This document shows, piece by piece, positions 46,160-58,099 of a stretch of 64,000 bases of DNA (the first letter of the stretch is position 1; every line of letters begins with the position of its first letter). This DNA comes from Hydrangea macrophylla (Eukaryota > Streptophyta > Magnoliopsida > Cornales > Hydrangeaceae): the NCBI GenBank assembly GCA_033977485.1, contig CM066992.1, positions 106,875,450-106,939,449 on the forward strand, given 5' to 3'. The notes beneath the pieces are model-generated. The model was not told the origin of the DNA. It made no database searches and saw only the letters and a list, made by a program, of their open reading frames with translations. A program made the translations under genes and the position numbers.

Positions 46160-47351
46160 ATGATGATGATGATGATGGGTGCAGCAGGTGTCCTTGCTAT
46201 CCACTTGATCTTAATATTGCAAGCTTTACCAACCAGAAGTGTGGCTATGGCTACGGCTAAGGCTGCTACCCAAGACGGTGAATGGAAGTCTGCAACTGCA
46301 ACATACTCCAAACAAACAGATGCCTCTATCATTGCTGGTACTGGTTTTGCTTACTCTTTTCCTTTGCTTACTTAAATACTACTACTACTACTACTCGTTA
46401 ATTCCAACAATGTCAAAATCTTCATCATTCACTCCACAAACATACAAATCATATCCTCTTCATGTTTTTCTTTTTACAAAAATGCCAGTAAAGAGTTTAG
46501 TTAACACCCTGTGGGTGTGGGTGTGGGTGTTGTTTCTCATTTGCAGAAGGGGCTTGTGGGTATGGAGACCTTCACATGAGCAGCTATGGAAAACACAGTG
46601 CAGGACTAAGTAGCATCTTGTTCAACAGAGGGAGTAGCTGTGGTGGTTGCTTTGAGGTGAGATGTGTTGACCACATTCTTTGGTGCCTTCAGGGCAGCCC
46701 TTCTGTCGTCCTCACCGCCACTGATTTCTGTGCTCCTAATTATGGCCTTTCACCTGATTATGGTGGCTGGTGCAACTTCCCCAGATCACATTTTGATATG
46801 TCTGAGTCCGCCTTTGCCCAGATTGCAGAGCCAACTGCCGATATAGTTCCAGTTCAGTACAGAAGGTAGTAATTTAGTTACTGTATAATATATGATGTAA
46901 TGTAACATCGTCATCATCATCGCCCCTGTCCTGTTCTGTAAAATATATTATTACTCTACTATTTTGAAGAGTACTAATTTTCATGTTTTGGTTGCTTTGT
47001 GTTGTACTACATTACAACCCAAAAAAAAAAAAAAAAAGCAGGGTTAAGTGCGAGAGAAATGGGGGAATTAGATTTACAGTGAAGGGGAGTTCATTCTTCT
47101 ATCAAGTTCTAATCAGCAATGTAGGATTGGATGGAGAAGTGGTGGGCGTAAAAGTGAAGGGATCCAAGACATCTTGGATACCAATGGGAAGGAACTGGGG
47201 TCAAAACTGGCAATGCAACCTCAACCTTGCCGGACAGCCTCTTTCTTTTGAAGTAACCACTAGTAGTGGGAGGACACTCCCATCTTACAACGTTGCTCCT
47301 GCAAACTGGAAATTCGGACAGACTTTCCAAGGGAAACAGTTTCTCTACTAG
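46160..47351 (+). CDS. Alpha-expansin, EXPA12-like
   Basis: Expansins are secreted proteins that loosen plant cell walls at acid pH without hydrolysing them. The gene has three exons: 46160-46337, 46547-46865 and 47042-47351, with GT/AG introns of 209 and 176 bp. The product is 268 residues. It starts with six Met codons; any could be used. A hydrophobic signal peptide follows. The first domain (GH45-like) has GACGYGDL, paired cysteines ([11 protein letters not shown]), the [12 protein letters not shown] block and the HFDM form of the HFD motif. The second domain (grass-pollen-like) has Trp residues ([12 protein letters not shown]) and ends KQFLY. The [14 protein letters not shown] segment is more like EXPA12 than typical EXPA proteins. 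All frames join cleanly without lesions, so it is probably functional. A Stowaway MITE sits in its upstream region. Confidence 0.93.
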
Positions 47352-50105
47352 TATAGTATCATTCGGCAGCTAGCAGTCAAGTATAAGTATAACCCACCAG
47401 AAGTAGTACTAGTTAGCTAGAGGAGAAGAAATATACATGTGGGAGGGTGGAATGCTTTCCGCCTTTCTATGTCTCATCTCTCTTTCCTGCCCTTTTTACT
47501 CGACTTGAATTCTTTGGGGATAGTTTTATCCAACGTTTTGCTTCTACAAGAAAGACTCCTCCCAACTATCACACTTATATATATATATATATATATATGT
47601 GCATTGATGGTAATGTTACACTTACATACAAAGGTGTAACCTCTCCATTTGTTTCGATGCACATTTTCCCGTTTGTGGTTGCATTAATGGTAATGTAAAA
47701 TATTTTACTCAGAAAATGTATTACACCCTTCAATAAAAAAAATGACTTACGGCTTAAAAGCCCGTAAGTCATTTTCCTGAGCTTTTTCCTCAAATATCGT
47801 TGAACATATAGATGTTCTCTTGCACTCGTCAGTCGGTCACAACACCATGAATCTCCAAGACTCCAACCAGTATGCATATAGGCAGTTGTATGCATGAACA
47901 TAGAGAGGCACTGAGCCAATCCACATCATCATTGGCTGTGTAAACCTGACAATCTTCATTTCTCATTGTGTGGTAGCAGTGTCATGTGCAAGGGCATGTT
48001 TGGACTGCTGGCTGTACAAGAGAATGTTTCTTAAAATATTATTTGAAAATGTTTTTAGCATTTTAGCCAAACACTGAAAAATATGAGAGAACCAAAATTG
48101 TTTTACGTGAGAATGGTTTATATGGAAAATGGTTTCCTGACATAAAACATTTTACATCGAAATATGGCATGAAAAAACATGTGAATGCCTAGTAGGAAAA
48201 TTTAAGCAACTAGTTAATTGATCCATCAAATCATGGTAAAGCTGCACAATAATATACTGAAAAAATTCCAGAAATAGTTGTTCAGTTTCATTAAATAAAT
48301 TTCATTTCTTCAGTGTTGATATGTTTTGAAAAAAAAAAGTGTTGATATGTGCCCTGGCCATCTCTAGATCTGAATCATAGCGATAATTTTATACTCCTAA
48401 TAAGACATAATCTGATGCAAAATATTGACCTATAGGATGTTTTTTTTTCCTCTGCTAAAAAAAGTCGGAAAGGGGTGGAGGAGGTGGAGTCACAGGTACA
48501 AAAACTACTTCAACAATCCTCCATTGATACTCCATGGGATGGAATGAGAGAGAGAAGAATTGCTTTGCCAAATGAACCACAAAAATTCCTGCAGTCGGAG
48601 TTTTTTTTTAGCTTAGTACTTTCATTTTATTCTTTCTTTGGCAATCCAGATATTTCCCAACTGCATATTATTTCTGAGCTTCCTGCCTTATAAATACAAT
48701 AGCCGAACCACACCCCCACTGTAAAGTGAATTTGGGGTTTGCTTTGCTTCCTAATCCTTATAATCATCATCCCCATAATTTTTTTCTGATCCTTGCAAAT
48801 TGAGCAAGTTGTACGTAGAAAAAGAAGTGCACTTTTGATAGTGGGTAACTACTAACTAGTTGAAGAAAAAGACATTCAATTCTTTGAGCTATTGTTTTGG
48901 TCAAATTGGTTAGTTACATCTACAGACATTATTGTTGCAAAATGCAGTAAAAAATATTTCCCAATTAATTTTTGGAGAGTAGTATTAAATTGAATATTCT
49001 TTTTCATCTATACAAAACATATAAAGGGGATGAGAGGGGTACCAAATATCTTTTAAATAAAAATTATATTTACATTTTAACTAACAGTCTTTTTCCTCTA
49101 AAATATATGTATAAGTGTCCTAATTTGTAATTACGCATCCCAAAACTAAAGTTAGCCACTTTGAAAAACTGCCTCACATCTCTAAAACTACCAAAAACTG
49201 CCTCACGTTTGAATTTCACAACTTCTGCCACACTGTAATCTAATATCCTTCTCGTCCTCTCTCTTTCTCTCTCTAAAAGCCATATGACCGATTAATGCTG
49301 AGAGTTGCAAAGTGAAGGAAGAAATTGGTCCTAAACAGGGCAAAGTGGAGATACAATCACACAAATACCTTCACTGTTACAGAAAAGGTTAGATTTGATT
49401 TCATGTAATTGTTTCTTCAAAAGGTACTTCTCATTTTCGTCTCTCTTTGAATTCGAGCTTCACATGACTAACATACTATCAATTTTAGAACCCATTTCAT
49501 TTTCTTTTTACACTTTGTGAATTTCCTGCTTTATTGCTTGACATTTCTTTTTCCAGTCTCCAATTATAGTTTTCTTTATTTAAGAAATTGTGGTGGATTG
49601 TCAATTTTAGTACAAAGTATGGCACACGCCTGTGCCCAACAACTAGTAGTTTAGAAAGTAATACAGAGTCGGAAGCGGGTTAAAAGTTGTAACTCATTCG
49701 TTCTTTTTCTCTCTCTTCACTTTGTCAAGGGGTCTCTCCTATTTGTCACTTTACATTCATGTGATTGTCAGATCCTGTGATAGTCACAATAATAGTTTCA
49801 TTATTTTAGAACTCACGTGGAATCCACTTATAATGCTCTCTCTCTCTCTCTCTCAACAATTGGACTGACGTGGGTTGCAAAAATGATCCAACCCAGTCCC
49901 ACGGCACAAATTGGATAGACGCCCTGGGAGTCTGAGACATGAGTAAATATTAGATATGCCGGTTATTCCACTTACGATTTTATCATCTTTCACAAGATTC
50001 AATTTTTTGTTGACTTGAAAAGTTTATTTTATGTGAGTTGGATGAAGATTTCACTGGAAATAGGGGTAAGATGATTTGAGAGTATTCTATTGGTTTGTAA
50101 TACAA
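47352..50105. other. Expansin downstream region, no gene found
   Basis: It begins with the 3' untranslated region. It contains a TA microsatellite (47577-47597), a near-perfect hairpin (47741-47773), and at 48000-48190 scattered AAAATGTTTT and ACATTTTA blocks that look like a decayed hAT-type element. A stretch near 48475-48600 is open but matches nothing I know. A short CT run lies at about 49835-49855. Confidence 0.45.
47741..47773. repeat. Near-perfect hairpin
   Basis: AATGACTTACGG pairs with CCCGTAAGTCATT around the loop CTTAAAAG. Outer bases (CTCAGAAAATG and CATTTTCCTGAG) also pair, after a 20-base interruption. It may be the end-to-end core of a small foldback transposon. Confidence 0.8.
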
Positions 50106-50443
50106 CTAGTAATTGCCCGTGCCCGTGGGCACGACGCAAAAGAAAAAAAGGTAAATTAAACTTCAGGAACGCTATTTGTTTTGATGTCAAATGCTTTTCG
50201 GAAAATTCATTCACCTTCTGAAAAACATTTTGCATCAAAACATACAAATGCAATTGATCTCTGCTTGCGGTTTACCTAATTCACCACAGCTTGACAGAAA
50301 TAATTTCAAAATATGGATAGGTAGCTCACATTATTATCTTAGATGCTTCAAGGAAGTGTACACAGTAGAAGTAATATACAATCAATGAAAATATACATAG
50401 TAGCAGTAATTCTGCACCTGCACTCACTTCTCCTGGCCCTCAC

Positions 50444-50507
50444 CTTTTGTCTTGGTTGTACAACACTCTTCTGACCAATCCACTTGCCAGCATTTGCTTC
50501 ATCACGT
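50444..50507 (-). pseudogene. Exon-like block inside the Helitron
   Basis: On the minus strand a 64-base block is bounded by ATGCAG and GTGAGG. It encodes a continuous peptide including DEANAGKWIGQKSVVQPRQK. This is one of several such blocks between 50444 and 52024 in the same orientation, which suggests pieces of a captured spliced gene. The parent gene was not recognised. Confidence 0.35.
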
Positions 50508-51375
50508 CTGCATGAGAGTAGATGGATACCCTTACCTAGAGAATTGAGAAAGATGAAACAAAGATATTGAATTGCGTTATGCAAAAATAACAAATGTGAA
50601 AGCACCAGATTTTCTTAGTACAATCATTAGGTCCAAGAAAGAAAGAAAAAAAAAAAAAAATTACTTATTAGCACCAGATTGGATACCATTAGGTCTAAAA
50701 TTACTTTGTAATTATTGTGTCCAAGAAATAAGAAAACATAAAGAAGAAAGTTAAGGTCCCGTTTAAGTGAAAAAGTCCAATACACTCACCTTTCAATGCT
50801 AGGGCCTCATCTTAGCACCCAGCTACGATCTTCAATCTGAAAGAGGTATGAAAATGCAAGAAAGTTGGTTCTGGACAATGAATAAGATTGGGAAAGAAAA
50901 AAAAAATGAATAGTGAGGCTTTTCAAGGACTAAACAATTGAGAGAGTGAAGAATAGTAATTAGATTTCATTTCAAAAAGTAATTAGTTTAAAACCTCACC
51001 CCAAGCATATTCTAAGAAGATGATTGCAAACCATTTGTAAAAAATAAAAAACCATACTTCTAAAGCCTCTATCTGTAACACAATAATCTAACTGGAACAC
51101 CAAATTGCTTATTAAGCAATTGGGGCAGCCACTCTAAAAATTAACAAAATGGGATACAAAGGTCAAGTTCTTCATTTTGAAGTGAATCCAATCAAGTCTA
51201 ATGAACTAAACGAAAAGAATCATAAATCCAAAAAAATTTCCTTTGTCTTTCTCAATTTCCTTGGCAACCAAAATTTTTCTCTGTCCTCCTCAATTTCAAT
51301 ATGACTCAAAGAGGAGATCTGAAACCTCACACAACTAAGCTATAAACAGTAAAAAATGCACATCAACATCTATAC

Positions 51376-51407
51376 CTGAAGAAGCATAGTTTTTTCCGAC
51401 GATCGAA
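51376..51407 (-). pseudogene. Exon-like block inside the Helitron
   Basis: On the minus strand a 32-base block beginning TTCGATCGTCGG is bounded by TTTGCAG and GTATAG. A similar block lies nearby (about 51475-51510, TTGCAG to GTAGGT). Short, so it could be chance. Confidence 0.25.
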
Positions 51408-51986
51408 CTGCAAATGAGAAGACAAAGGCATCAGATCGAACCCACATTTTCTCAAAAGCAAAACAGAACCTACTTCTCCAGCTTTTCTTGAAGCCAAGTT
51501 CTAATGTGAATTGACTGCAAGAGAGAGAAAAGCGAGTGGATTTATTTTATTTGTATGCCAAACAATTACTATAATCACACTTTCTATATACTTGCTCAAA
51601 ATCACATAAAAGACAACTAAGGAGACCCTAATCAAACCAACTTTATAACCATTTAGGACCCAAGGTCGGGAACCATAGCATTACTTTTGATGCCCTCTTT
51701 TGCAAATGGTAAGAAATACTACAGAAAGAGAAATGGAAAATGAAAATGTAAAATCAAGAAAATAGGAAACGGTGCTCCATTAAATCAGTGAAGAGGAAAC
51801 AGCAGTCACTGAATTTACTGAAACAAATTAAACAAAAAACATAAGGTTACTATTGCAGTCACATCTCTCTGACTAATAGGCAATACCCAAATGAATACTC
51901 ATAACCATATACTATTGAAGAAAAAAAATAAATAAATAAGTGAGAGCCAGTACTTGCTTCATGGAATTTTTAGAGAGAGATCATAC

Positions 51987-52024
51987 CTCATCCCCTCCAT
52001 CATTAAATGGTTTTACCAGCCTTC
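51987..52024 (-). pseudogene. Exon-like block inside the Helitron
   Basis: On the minus strand 38 bases lie between ATTGTAG and GTATGA. The likely peptide is GRLVKPFNDGGDE. It is in the same orientation as the blocks at 50444 and 51376. Parent gene unknown. Confidence 0.3.
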
Positions 52025-52530
52025 CTACAATATGAACATCCTCAACTTCTTATTTGGTTGCAAAAAAAGAAAAAAGAATGATATGGTACTGTAATACACA
52101 TTTGCTAATTAATTAGAAAGATATGTGATTGTAAAGCTTACCAAGCAGCACTGATGGTACTGAAACAAATTAAACAAAAAACATGAGGTTAGATTTGGTT
52201 TTCCATGGCTCAATCGAAGAAAAACATCAAGAAAATGGAAGAAAAAAAAATAGATAAAGACCTGATTTTGAATCCTCTAAGCCTAACCCTCTTGAACACA
52301 CTGACGAAGAGAGATGCATAATAAGCCCTAAATCAATTAATACTAAGAAGCCCTAAATCAAAAATCAGAATTACTATTCAAAATCAAGTAACAAACCCAC
52401 TTCGCCCCTATTGTATGCGGGTGGTGGTGATAACCGTCGGCGGTGGGGGGCGGGTGGTCCATCGGTGGATGAGAGATACGGAGGGAAAGACAGAGAGTGG
52501 TGGGGGCGGGGGCGGGGGTGGAGAGTGAGC

Positions 52531-52570
<40 letters not shown>

Positions 52571-52699
52571 TCGGCGGTAGGGGATGGGGGTGGTAGTAAT
52601 GTCCGTTGGCGACAACGGCATGCGCTGGTCAGTGTGGTGGTGGCTGCTGCCTGCTATAGATGTTCATAATCTCGGCTGAAAATTTTAGTGACACATTAA
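52025..52699. other. Helitron interior with AG microsatellite
   Basis: A GA run at about 52525-52566 lies beside G-rich sequence (GGGGGCGGGGGCGGGGG near 52501). The minus strand here has an open frame starting at 52621 through the Ser-Leu repeat. I do not consider it a gene on that evidence. Confidence 0.4.
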
Positions 52700-53013
52700 G
52701 TGCTCGCATGGTAAGGTTTTCTGTTTTGAGTTTTCAGTTTTTTAAAAATGAAAATCAGTTTTGGGTTTTTTTTTTTGAAAAAAAAAATCAAAAACTTGTT
52801 TGGTAACATTGTTATTTATTTATTTTTTTTTTTTAAAACAAAAACAGGAAACTCAAAACGATTTTTTGTTGTTTTCATTTTTTACCCAAAATTTGAAAAC
52901 GTTTTTTAAAAACAAAAAACAAAAACGTTACCAAATGTGTTTTCAATTTTCGTTTTTTAAAAAATAAAAACAAAAACAGAAAACAGAAAACGACAACGTT
53001 ACCAAACGAGCCC
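52700..53013. mobile_element. Tourist-like MITE (PIF/Harbinger type)
   Basis: The left end GTGCTCGCATGGTAA and right end TTACCAAACGAGCCC are imperfect inverted repeats. The 3-bp flank TAA is present on both sides (52697-52699 and 53014-53016). 314 bp, made largely of A and T runs that fold back on each other (AAAACAAAAAC against GTTTTTG). Confidence 0.7.
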
Positions 53014-53016
53014 TAA

Positions 53017-54555
53017 GATTTAGGTTATGGAACTACCTTATCAAGTATCTTGAAGGTGTTTGCGAAACCAAGAGCTCAACCTGCATATAAAAGTAAATAA
53101 ATGGATATTATTACCAGAAGTTCACCAAATAAGGGGAAAAAAATTACGAGAAGCAAAAATAACCAGAGCTCAGAATCTATATTCATTTAACCAGGTATTA
53201 GAAGGACCCAGTTAACCATGATGACAGTGCATACATAGAATATTGCAGAAGATGAGTTGTCCGGACACACCATGGAAAGATGTTATCAAGATAGCAAGCC
53301 AATTTGTACATATTGAATGCTTCAAAACCAGTCATTAGGAGGAACCAGTCGGTAAGACAGAGAGATGAGACAGAAAGAGAACATGAATGGGTGCGAAGAG
53401 AAGTAAACTACGCTAACTATGATATATGACAATAATTACCAAAAATACATTGTTTGATCCAATTTCGTTTACGTCTATACAATAACTCGTGCATTGGGGG
53501 ACATGGACAATACGAATAAAAGTACATATATAAACATTAAAATAAATACATAAACACACAAAAGACCAAAATAAAAGTACTTAAAAATATTATTTATGTA
53601 AGAAACCAGCTTTAGGGCTCTGTTTGGCCAAGAAGATTGAGGGACTGCTATAGTTTCATATAGGCTTTGTTTGCAACTTTCTTCTAAATTAAAAATTGTA
53701 AAAGAAACTTGTGCAACATTTTAACTTTTTCTTTTTTGCAAACCACACAATTTAAAAAAAAAAAAAAAAACAAAAACAAAAACTAATGAAAAAACAATGT
53801 TTGTGAAACTTAGTACTGAGTTACATGTTCAGGTTAATACCTATCAATCAATCAAAACCAAGTATGTGTGTAATGATGATTCATTGTGCAACCTATTTGA
53901 AGAAAGTTGGGTTCTTGACAAAGAAAGATGTATGACAATCCGTGGTTTATGAAATCAATGGTCTAAGAGAATGGAAATGGAACTATGAAAACTTTCACAG
54001 TTAAAAACTTTTTAAGTCTTTACAAAGTAAATAAAAATTAAAAATTTTCACAAACCTTTTGCTGATTTTAATTGAGTAGTAGAGGAGCCCTTAAAATGCT
54101 TTCAACAAAAGATGATTGCAAGTAGCTGAAAGACTACGAATCAGTAGCCAACTCAACTTGTGCATTGATGCCCAACTGGACTGGGTTTCTAAAAAAAATC
54201 AAATGAACCAATTAAAAAAAAGATGAGATTCAAGAAAACCCAACCTTCAACAAATGACCGCGAACTGGCTCCCACAATGATAAACTAAGACTGAAAAAAA
54301 TAATAAAAAAATTCAGTTGGTCTTAGTTGTAATATAAAAAATTCAGTTATAAATTTAAGATAATTTATACGTTTAAGTGGACAATAATCAAATCATAAAA
54401 GCCCCAAGAATAAAAAAACACACTCTAAAAAAAAATTAAACGGTGAAACATAAACCTGAAAATCAAAACTAAGAACCAATTTTCCAAATGAACCAGCAAA
54501 CGAAGCTGAAACGTTAGAACATCAACCTGCAAATGAAGCTGAAAATATGAAATAC

Positions 54556-54586
<31 letters not shown>

Positions 54587-54794
54587 AGAAGAAGAGGAAA
54601 AGGAAAATGAAAAAGGAAAAATTAAAAGAAAAATGCAAAAGAGGGTTAATTTTGCCGGGAGGATCCAATGCTAAGAAAGATTTTAAGAAAACAAAAAAAC
54701 AAAAATCAAATCAAATCAAATCAAAATGGTTTGAACTATTTTTTAAAACATAAAGAAAGTTTTCAAGAAATCAAAATAAAGTAAAAACAAAAAC
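53017..54794. other. Helitron interior, nothing recognised
   Basis: AT-rich, no coding signal. A poly-A tract of more than 30 bases lies at about 54552-54583 and is followed by A-rich DNA that yields lysine-rich frames of no significance. Confidence 0.45.
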
Positions 54795-54984
54795 AATAAT
54801 GCTTGGGGTACCAAAGGACACAAAGAACTTCCACAAAATGAGTGAAAAGTCTATGTGGCACACTGGGACCCGCCAAGAATTAATGGAAAAAATGGTTAAT
54901 TGCTGACGGGTCCCTGTGTGCCACATAGACTTTCCACTCATTTTGTGAAAGTTCTTTGTATCCTTTAGTGCCTCAAGCATTATT
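54795..54984. mobile_element. Near-perfect 190-bp foldback element
   Basis: Both arms, about 80 bp each, pair almost completely: AATAATGCTTGGGGTACC with its partner ending GTGCCTCAAGCATTATT, and CTATGTGGCACACTGGGAC with GTCCCTGTGTGCCACATAG. The loop of about 30 bp includes TTAATGGAAAAAATGGTTAA. The flanks AAAAC and CAAAC may be a degraded target duplication. Confidence 0.85.
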
Positions 54985-56174
54985 CAAACAAAAAAAAAAT
55001 AGTTAAGGTTTTGTAAACCATGTGACAAATTTTTAAACCCATGAGGATTATAGAGATGGTTTAAAAACTAAAACATGATTGTGGGAAAATAAATATGGTG
55101 ACCACTGAAGAAATAAAGAGTGTGAAACTGCCAGTAATGAGTTGTGAACACATGAAGTGCAAATCCTCATTGAATTTCAGTTGACCTCCAAAGAGGCTAT
55201 AAGTAATGAACAACTCAAAAGGAGAAAAAAAAATTCAAGTGTATAATGACATTGATTCTTTAGGCACATTGAACCATCCCAAAAGGAGAAAAAAAAAAAT
55301 CAAATAAAGAAATAGACAACATTTAGGGAAGTCCATGAAGGCTTTTGAAATAATAAAACTCGAATCTTGTAGCAGCAAAAAACTTATCAAAGAGGCACAA
55401 CTAAAAAAAGAGCAAAAACTATCCCACATACCCACTCCTTTGAAACTACAAAGAGCAAAAATCATAAACATCAAACCAGTCATAAGACTAGGTTGATTAA
55501 AGAATGCCTCTTGGGCACCGAAACAAACTTCTGATCAAGAAGACTTCCAAACCGTAAGTTGATTAACAACTTGCTTCTCAATTTCAAGTGTATCCAAAGA
55601 ATGCAATAGGATGGTACACGTGCTCAAAATAAATGATAGAGAAGGAACACTATTAATGGCACAAAAAATTGGACTCCAAAAATTCTCCAATAATTCAATT
55701 CATGTAATAGCAAATGCATTTTACCGATCATCAAAATTTTGAAGGAAGTGTCGGAACCAAAAACATACTCTACAATATAAATCACAGAAAAGCAAATCCT
55801 TACCATTTTCTGATCGTATTAAGCTCACAAATTACCATATAATTATTATTTTTTGATGGTATTAAGCTCACAGATATACAAATAAACAGCTATTAATGAC
55901 CACAGTCCCTCCCAATCTCTCTCATCTCACTTTCTCTCTAGAAGAAGATCTAAAAACCAAAGGCCACCATCAAGAGTGATAAAAATAAAAATAAAATAAA
56001 ATAAATAAAAACCAAAGGCCACCAACAAGAGAATGATAAAAATATAAAATAAAAATAAAAATAAAAACACCAAAGACCACCATCTTATTTATATGCAAAC
56101 CAAAAACCAAACCACAGTCCCTCCCAATCTGAAACCCCTAAAAATCCTTTAGAGACAATGATTAAAAAAAATAT
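54985..56174. other. Helitron interior, nothing recognised
   Basis: Contains a repeated phrase (ACCAAAGGCCACCA with AAAATAAAA runs) near 55956-56080. No gene was found. Confidence 0.45.
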
Positions 56175-57545
56175 TGTTAGCCTTAAGGTATATTAAGGCA
56201 TATTTAATTATGTTTTGATGATGTCAAATATGCTATGATAATTACATGATTCATATTGTTTCATTCCTTGTTATTATCATAGTCATTTTTATGCTCATAT
56301 ATAATCTCATGTATTAATTTTGTATCAATGTTTTAACATCTTTGTGTGCATGAGATTTAATTGATGTAGATCAAGATTACAAGGAGCTCAACAAGGATCA
56401 AGCTTGAAGACTTGAAGATATTTCATCCTTGGTTGAATTCTAGGACCTTCATTGTAAGGCATCTTGATCTCACACTCATAGGGGCTCAAACATATTCTAA
56501 AAGTTAAAGTTTTGGAAATAAATTTTAAGAAGGTCATCTTTAAAGCAATGCCCCAACCAATTGGAAAATAATTAGATGTTGAGTTTTATATGGTTGGAAA
56601 GGTATTTGAATCTAGTTTCCAAAATATCAAACGGATCAAAAATCCGATTTTTTTAGAGGGAGTTATGGCCATTTTAGTGGAGATGTGTCTGGCTGTCAAA
56701 CAGGGAGGGGCAGTCGACTGAGGGCCCGATGCAGTCGACTGAAGTGAGCAGAATGCAAACAGAATCCTCTGTAAACACATCTCAGTTGACTTCTTCAAGG
56801 ACCAGTCGACTGCTTCAAGGACCAGTCGACTGCTTCAAGGTCCAGTCGATTGAATCGACCTGAAAGGCAATAACGGCTAGTTTTTAAAGGGGTTTTTAAT
56901 TACCAAATGTGCCACCAACGGCTATAAACTTTCAAGGCCTATAAATACATGTTTTCCCAAGCTATTTGGGGTTGAGATTTTGATTGGAAAACATAGTATT
57001 GATCACACATCTCCTTGATCTTTAAACATTATTATTTGAGCCCTAGTTTGAGTGAAAAATCAATTTGCTCTAGATTTCAATTGTAATTCTTGAGAGAGCA
57101 AATTGTAGTGAGCTTTTATTTGTATTTTCTACTCACTAAGGAGTTATTGTGTGAGCTTCAAATTGTATTACTCACTCTAGAGAGAGAGTTTAATTTGTAT
57201 TCAAATCAATTTGTAAAGGTTGAGGGTTAGTGACCCTTGTGTGCAAAGAAGAGGTGTTCTTCTTTGGGAGAGATTGAAGGCTCTTGTAACGGTTTGGTGC
57301 ACACCCGTAAGTGCTCCAGGATTAAAGGAATCCTCAAGAGGTGTTCTTGAGGGGTGGACGTAGGTCGCAGGGTGCGATTGCCGAACCACTTGAAAAATCG
57401 GTTTGCAAGTTTCTCTTCCCTTCTCTCTTTTACATAATTGCTTGTGATTGTGCTTAATTTGCTATTAAGTTTTTAAAAGGTTAAAATTCCGCTAAAACCT
57501 TATTCACCCCCACCCCCCTCTAAGGCTTCCACATTTGGGCCAACA
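56175..57545 (+). mobile_element. Solo LTR, Copia-type (SIRE-like)
   Basis: It starts TGTTAGCCTTAAGG and ends TTTGGGCCAACA, with the 5-bp target duplication AATAT at 56170-56174 and 57546-57550. A TATA box (CCTATAAATACATG, about 56938-56951) and the U5-like stretch with GTGGACGTAGGTCGCAGGG and CCGAACCACTTGAAAAATC are characteristic of the SIRE group of Copia LTRs. At 1371 bp, with no internal domain, it is a solo LTR. Confidence 0.85.
56711..56852. repeat. Clustered 10-bp palindrome in the Copia LTR
   Basis: CAGTCGACTG occurs at 56711-56720, 56732-56741, 56803-56812 and 56823-56832. Variants are at about 56783 (CAGTTGACTT) and 56843 (CAGTCGATTG). The first two are 21 bp apart start to start and the next two 20 bp apart. 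The cluster lies about 90 bp upstream of the TATA box. Confidence 0.95.
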
Positions 57546-58085
57546 AATATATTGATATGAAATAGGAAGCACTTTATCAAACACAACATTCAAATAGGAC
57601 ATTTAGAGATATGTAATCATTGACTGTAAGCATTCAAAGGTAAAGAGATATCAAGAAAAGTTCTGTTTGTTAATCTATGAACACCAAAGTTCTGTTTGTC
57701 AACCCACTTCCCAAATAATACAAAAAAATGACATACCTCGACTGATCAACATACCTCGAAACCATGGACATTGATTAAGTTTCATTCATGACCCAGAGGG
57801 TAATTGAAACCCTAGACATTGATTAAGTTTCATATATACCTCGATGGTGAGAGAGAGAGAGAGAGCGAAAGAAAGAGAGTGAGGGAGAGAGATTCAATTT
57901 TTTGGCGTTCCAAGACTGGCGAGAGAGTGAGACTGAGAGATTCAAAAAATTTTAAGAGAGAAGGCAGAGTGATGCGTAATGAATAGTGTATTTGTGGGAG
58001 AGGGAAGAATTGTATGAGTGAGTTGTGAACCACTTGATGAAGATCAAAGGGTTGTAATTATAGGAGCCCCTCATTCCTTTTTGTA
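57546..58085. other. 5' part of the minus-strand Helitron
   Basis: GA-rich stretches (57850-57940) and no clear gene. Confidence 0.45.
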
Positions 58086-58099
58086 GGTTATTATATAGA

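Larger units (their letters stand above)
50106..58099 (-). mobile_element. Helitron, non-autonomous, minus strand
   Basis: The 3' end on the minus strand has the hairpin GTGCCC/GGGCAC, then GGGCAATTA and CTAG (50106-50109) followed by T. The 5' end reads TCTATATAATAACC (58086-58099) preceded by A. Both ends and the A|T insertion context are canonical, which makes this the best delimited Helitron here. It holds no transposase. It contains short exon-like blocks, a Tourist-like MITE, a foldback and a Copia-type solo LTR. The size without nested elements is about 6.1 kb. Confidence 0.6.

Noticed and set aside
52358..52621. Minus-strand frame with Ser-Leu repeat and Pro/His-rich ends
   Set aside because: Driven by the GA/CT microsatellite and neighbouring GC-rich repeats; not enough to call a gene.
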